From assembly GCA_029204225.1 (NCBI GenBank), contig CM055093.1, forward strand, positions 33,740,525-33,804,524: a stretch of 64,000 nucleotides of DNA, in the 5' to 3' direction. The notes under the pieces were generated by a model. It ran no database searches, was not told the origin of the DNA, and worked only from the letters and a program-made list of their open reading frames with translations. Origin of the DNA: Diphasiastrum complanatum. Taxonomy: Eukaryota > Streptophyta > Lycopodiopsida > Lycopodiales > Lycopodiaceae. The position numbers and the translations under genes were made by a program. Shown in pieces: positions 60,533-64,000 of this stretch (position 1 is its first letter; each line of letters opens with the position of its first letter).

Positions 60533-63500
60533 AATTATTGTAGTGTAGAATGATCAAGATGGCCTCAAGAATTTACCACCCAACCATAGCTAGATCCAAG
60601 CATAGCTAGATCTATCTAGCACCCCATTGCTAAACCACAATCACTACCATCACAATCACAAGCATGCTCAAGATCTTACCCCCATCTAAGTCCCATACCA
60701 AAGATGGTGATCCTCTCAAGAACAAGCAAACCAAATCTAAGCTCTCTACACACTAGCAATCCACTAGAGAATATAAGCATACTACAACACAAGAACTCTC
60801 CCTTCAATTGGGCGCCCTCTCCCTCTCTTAAAGATGGCCAATGACTCACTCCAAAGCACTATGGAATGTCCACGCAAGCCAATGAGGAAAGGGGAGGCAA
60901 ATGAAAGGCCAAGAGGCTCACAAGTTAGTGGAATGTCAAAAGACACCCTCCATAACTTATGGTTCTTGACAATGATGTTGAAGAAATATGTGTTCAAAGT
61001 GCTCCATTCGTTGAAGGCAAGAACTTGAAATCTCACAATCGGAATGTGACAAGTGTAGCCTTCAACAAACAAGTGTACCAAACTTGATTTGGAAAAAAAA
61101 AAATTAATAAATCATACTTGTGCTATGTTTATGTTTGCAACATGTCTTCAATGGCCTTATGAAGATGATTGAGATGAATGTGCAATTCAAAGCTTCATAA
61201 AAATGGGAGGAATTACAATATGGAAAGCCATCTCATACTTTGATTTGTAAGGAGTCCGTAGAGGTACTGTTTCATTTGTAAAGCCAATTTGCACTCATGA
61301 GTACTCCCTATTTGATGAAGAATCTTTGGAGTCTGTGGCCAAAGAGGGTGATACTTACATATTTGTAAATATAATATTTTGGACATTTTCAATGATGTGC
61401 ATTGATTTCACCTACACATGTTACATGCACACCATCTTGATTTATTGACACTTACAATCTACAGGTTCAAGATAATCATGCATTTTAACATTGACATGTC
61501 TTTTAGTTCAAAATGATGCACATGACTAATTAGGCATGATACATGATTTTGAATCCTTTCCCAAAACAAACTAAAACATATTTTTTCTTTTCAACTTGAT
61601 TCAAGGTACATATTTTCTTTTGCATACATTTTATAAATCCAACAAAAAGGATGCTCACAGGATGCTAAAGATGAGGTATAAATCTGACCACGGGTCTATA
61701 GTCACAATAAGTAGTGAATCCTACTATATGTGAGGTATGCATTCAAGATCTTATATCTAATGGATCTCTCATCATGAAAATCAATTTTGTAATCAAAGTC
61801 AATGACTAACGAACATGAGAGAGCATCGTATGACCATGAAAGAGCATAAATTATTCATGAGAGCAATATTGTTGATTCTTGTGTGATGAATGTGTGCTCT
61901 TACTTGGAGTATTCTAGCCAAAGATAATCATGCAACATCTTACTCTTACCATTGCCACTTTCCAAAGATGCATGTTGCCTTCTCTTACATCCAAAACTAC
62001 TCGATCTACCATTACCATACATTTTAAACACAAATAAGATATTCAAATGCTGCAATATAAAGTAATGGTTTCTCACACATTGCTCCTTAGTCCACAGTAA
62101 CTTTTTAAAGCCAAAAGTTTTCAAGGCTTTTCAACAATGCCTCCTATAGTTGGCTTTCATAACTTGAAAGATGCCTCCAAATCCACACAAGAATACATGA
62201 AGAGATGTTTTTCATTGAAACCAATCTATTATGTCTTGTGAAGAGGAGACTACTTAAAAAAAATGTTGATCAAACTAATACAAAAACCTTTCATCTGTTT
62301 GCAAGTTAGAACAGAATCATTGAGGTTAGCTCATCAATGTTTCCTCATATGAGGCTCAACCACTGCAATTAATGAGAAGGGCTGAAGCAACATGGAGGGT
62401 AACAAGCTTCAATGGCAAGCAACAAAGGACATTTGGCCATTCCACAATGCATGATGTAGAGATAGGCAAACACACATGCTTTCCCCAAAGTCAATAACTA
62501 GCTCAACAAGGAAATAAGTGAGGGATTTTATTTGTTACTGTGTTAACCAGCTAAATGTTTTGCACAATCTCTCATCACTGGAAGGAATACTACCGAACAA
62601 AATTAACTAAGTATTGGAAAGACAGTTAAATATATACAAATTAATTAACAGGTTGATGCTCCAACATTGAGGGGTCAAATCTTCACTTTTTGCATGGTGC
62701 AGTATAATTTGCGATGTAGCTCTCAAATATGAGTAGAGTTTTTTATAGTTTTAAGAGCTCAGGTTTTTCTTTTGGCAAAAGACTAACTGACATCTTTCTA
62801 AATTAGACTTGGTGCTTATTCCTGAAATAAATGAATCCTTGCTGACGTCTGGGCAATGATTTTGGCCCAACAGAGTGTGTTTTGACATAGTTGTGGATGA
62901 GTTAAAACTACAAGATCACAAAATTTTGACAAATGTCTTTTACTTACTAGATTTGTGAAAGTTGATATTCAAGAGGTCACAAAAAGGCCATCTGCCTACA
63001 TTATTTCTTATCTTGGACTCGAATGCAATTTCTGAAATTCATTCTATTTCTTATCATTATTCTATGAGCCTCTTGGTTTAAGTTGTGATGTCAGCTCGAG
63101 GTAACAACACAATTCTCACTAGATGGATGGGGATTAAGAGGCCTCTCAGGATTGTTAAGCTGGTGTATGTAGAACATGTGCAAATTGTCTAACCTGTGAG
63201 ATTTGAATCCTATCATTTAAAGTTGTCATTCACTGAAAGTAAACCTTCTAATACACTAGTCAATTTTTATATTGCTACACTCAAATTCAAAAGTTATTTT
63301 TACACAGGTTGCAACAACAAAAGATTGTAGAATTCGGACCTTTTCAATGGAAAATTGAATCATATAGCATACTTGTGACATTAAGATATGAAGAAAAAAT
63401 TTGATCTAATTCAGATAATAAACTCATCTGTCCTTTGACTCAACAACAACCACATGAAACCTACATTTTCGATTAAATGCGTTATAGCTTATAATACTCA

Positions 63501-64000
63501 AGCTTACTTGATTCTTGACTGGCTTTTAACTGATAGGTGATCGTGATCCTAAGCAGGGTGCTCTTTGAAATTATTATCATATGATTTGTATTCTTAAAAG
63601 ATTTGGCAGCTCTGACAGAAATTTCTCCTAGATATTCCTAAATCCGTGCGTTAATTTGATATTTTCAGACGAACTGCAAAGATTTTCCAGTAGCACGGCA
63701 GAGCTGAAAGAACACGCTTTACCAACACAGAAAAGCTTACAGTGGCTTCTATAACAATGAGCTACATCAACAGAAGTTGTGTTAAGCACATTATGTTTTT
63801 ATTTACTTCACTTTCTGGAGCTCTTGCTATACACCACATTTTGAGATTCCAAATCGCAAAAGGTTCTGAGACCATTCTCAACATGCGAATTCTGGAAAGA
63901 ATACCCTGGAGGCTTTGAACTATATGCCTGACGGCTACTGAAATTTTTGTAAATTTTGCTCTAAGTCGAATTTTGTGTAGTGGCCCTCAACTCTAAAATG
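60533..64000. other. No recognisable gene
   Basis: The first 500 bp continue the sequence that the copia element split; a gggcgccc plus CT-rich patch at 60817-60836 resembles the GGAGGGYGCCCA leader motif of the 50.5-kb gypsy on the opposite strand. Beyond that, both strands lack family motifs. A possible exon-like stretch at 62652-62720 (reading VDAPTLRGQIFTF) has no donor and was not called. Confidence 0.4.

Noticed and set aside
62652-62720. Possible exon (acceptor-like aattaacag followed by an open stretch)
   Set aside because: No donor site, no neighbouring exons and no family motif.

Overview
The window looks like intergenic and intronic DNA from a land plant with a large, repeat-rich nuclear genome. 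The evidence is two plant-type genes with GT-AG introns, degraded LTR retrotransposons of both superfamilies, hAT and Helitron remnants, and long (AG)n/(CT)n arrays. A fern, lycophyte or gymnosperm would fit the very low gene density, but the sequence alone does not decide this. No bacterial or organellar gene was recognised.

Only two genes look functional. On the + strand at 7300-16331, seven exons encode the middle and C-terminal part of an RPAP3-like R2TP/RNA-polymerase assembly cofactor: a TPR segment, a linker and an RPAP3-type C-terminal domain. The gene is split by a 5.8-kb intron full of copia and gypsy debris. Its N-terminal exons were not found in the first 7.3 kb. On the + strand at 36647-38168, a two-exon BAHD acyltransferase of about 466 residues keeps both signature motifs.

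From left to right: 1-7.3 kb, no recognised gene, one 111-bp tandem duplication; 7.3-16.3 kb, RPAP3-like gene with a fold-back element and nested retroelements in its introns, including an LTR with seven CCAAT boxes at about 32-bp steps; 17.8-22 kb, a gypsy 5' end (LTR, primer-binding site, gag) interrupted by a deleted copia element; 23.4-24.6 kb, a hAT transposase end abutting a chromovirus LTR and chromodomain; 25.4-26.8 kb, a broken Helitron Rep/Pif1 protein; 28.5-30.1 kb, two tandem arginine decarboxylase gene fragments; 30.4-31.2 kb, an LTR with a different primer-binding site; 32.5-33 kb, a copia fragment and a 62-bp tandem repeat; 36.6-38.2 kb, the BAHD gene; 39-44.2 kb, a gypsy element on the minus strand; 45-47.8 kb, a probable non-coding LTR element holding an (AG)84 array; 48.4-49.7 kb, a second hAT remnant; 49.8-53.5 kb, a gypsy element whose LTR is half CT microsatellite; 54.5-60.5 kb, a structurally complete and recent Ty1/copia element with matching 5-bp target duplications but two stops and one frameshift.

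The strongest leads are the helically phased CCAAT arrays shared by two related LTRs, the repeated placement of long (AG)n arrays beside primer-binding-site-like sequences, a copia family whose Gag zinc knuckle has Tyr in place of its second Cys in both copies, and host-gene (arginine decarboxylase) fragments next to a Helitron remnant. All calls rest on reading and translating by eye; no database search or alignment program was run.
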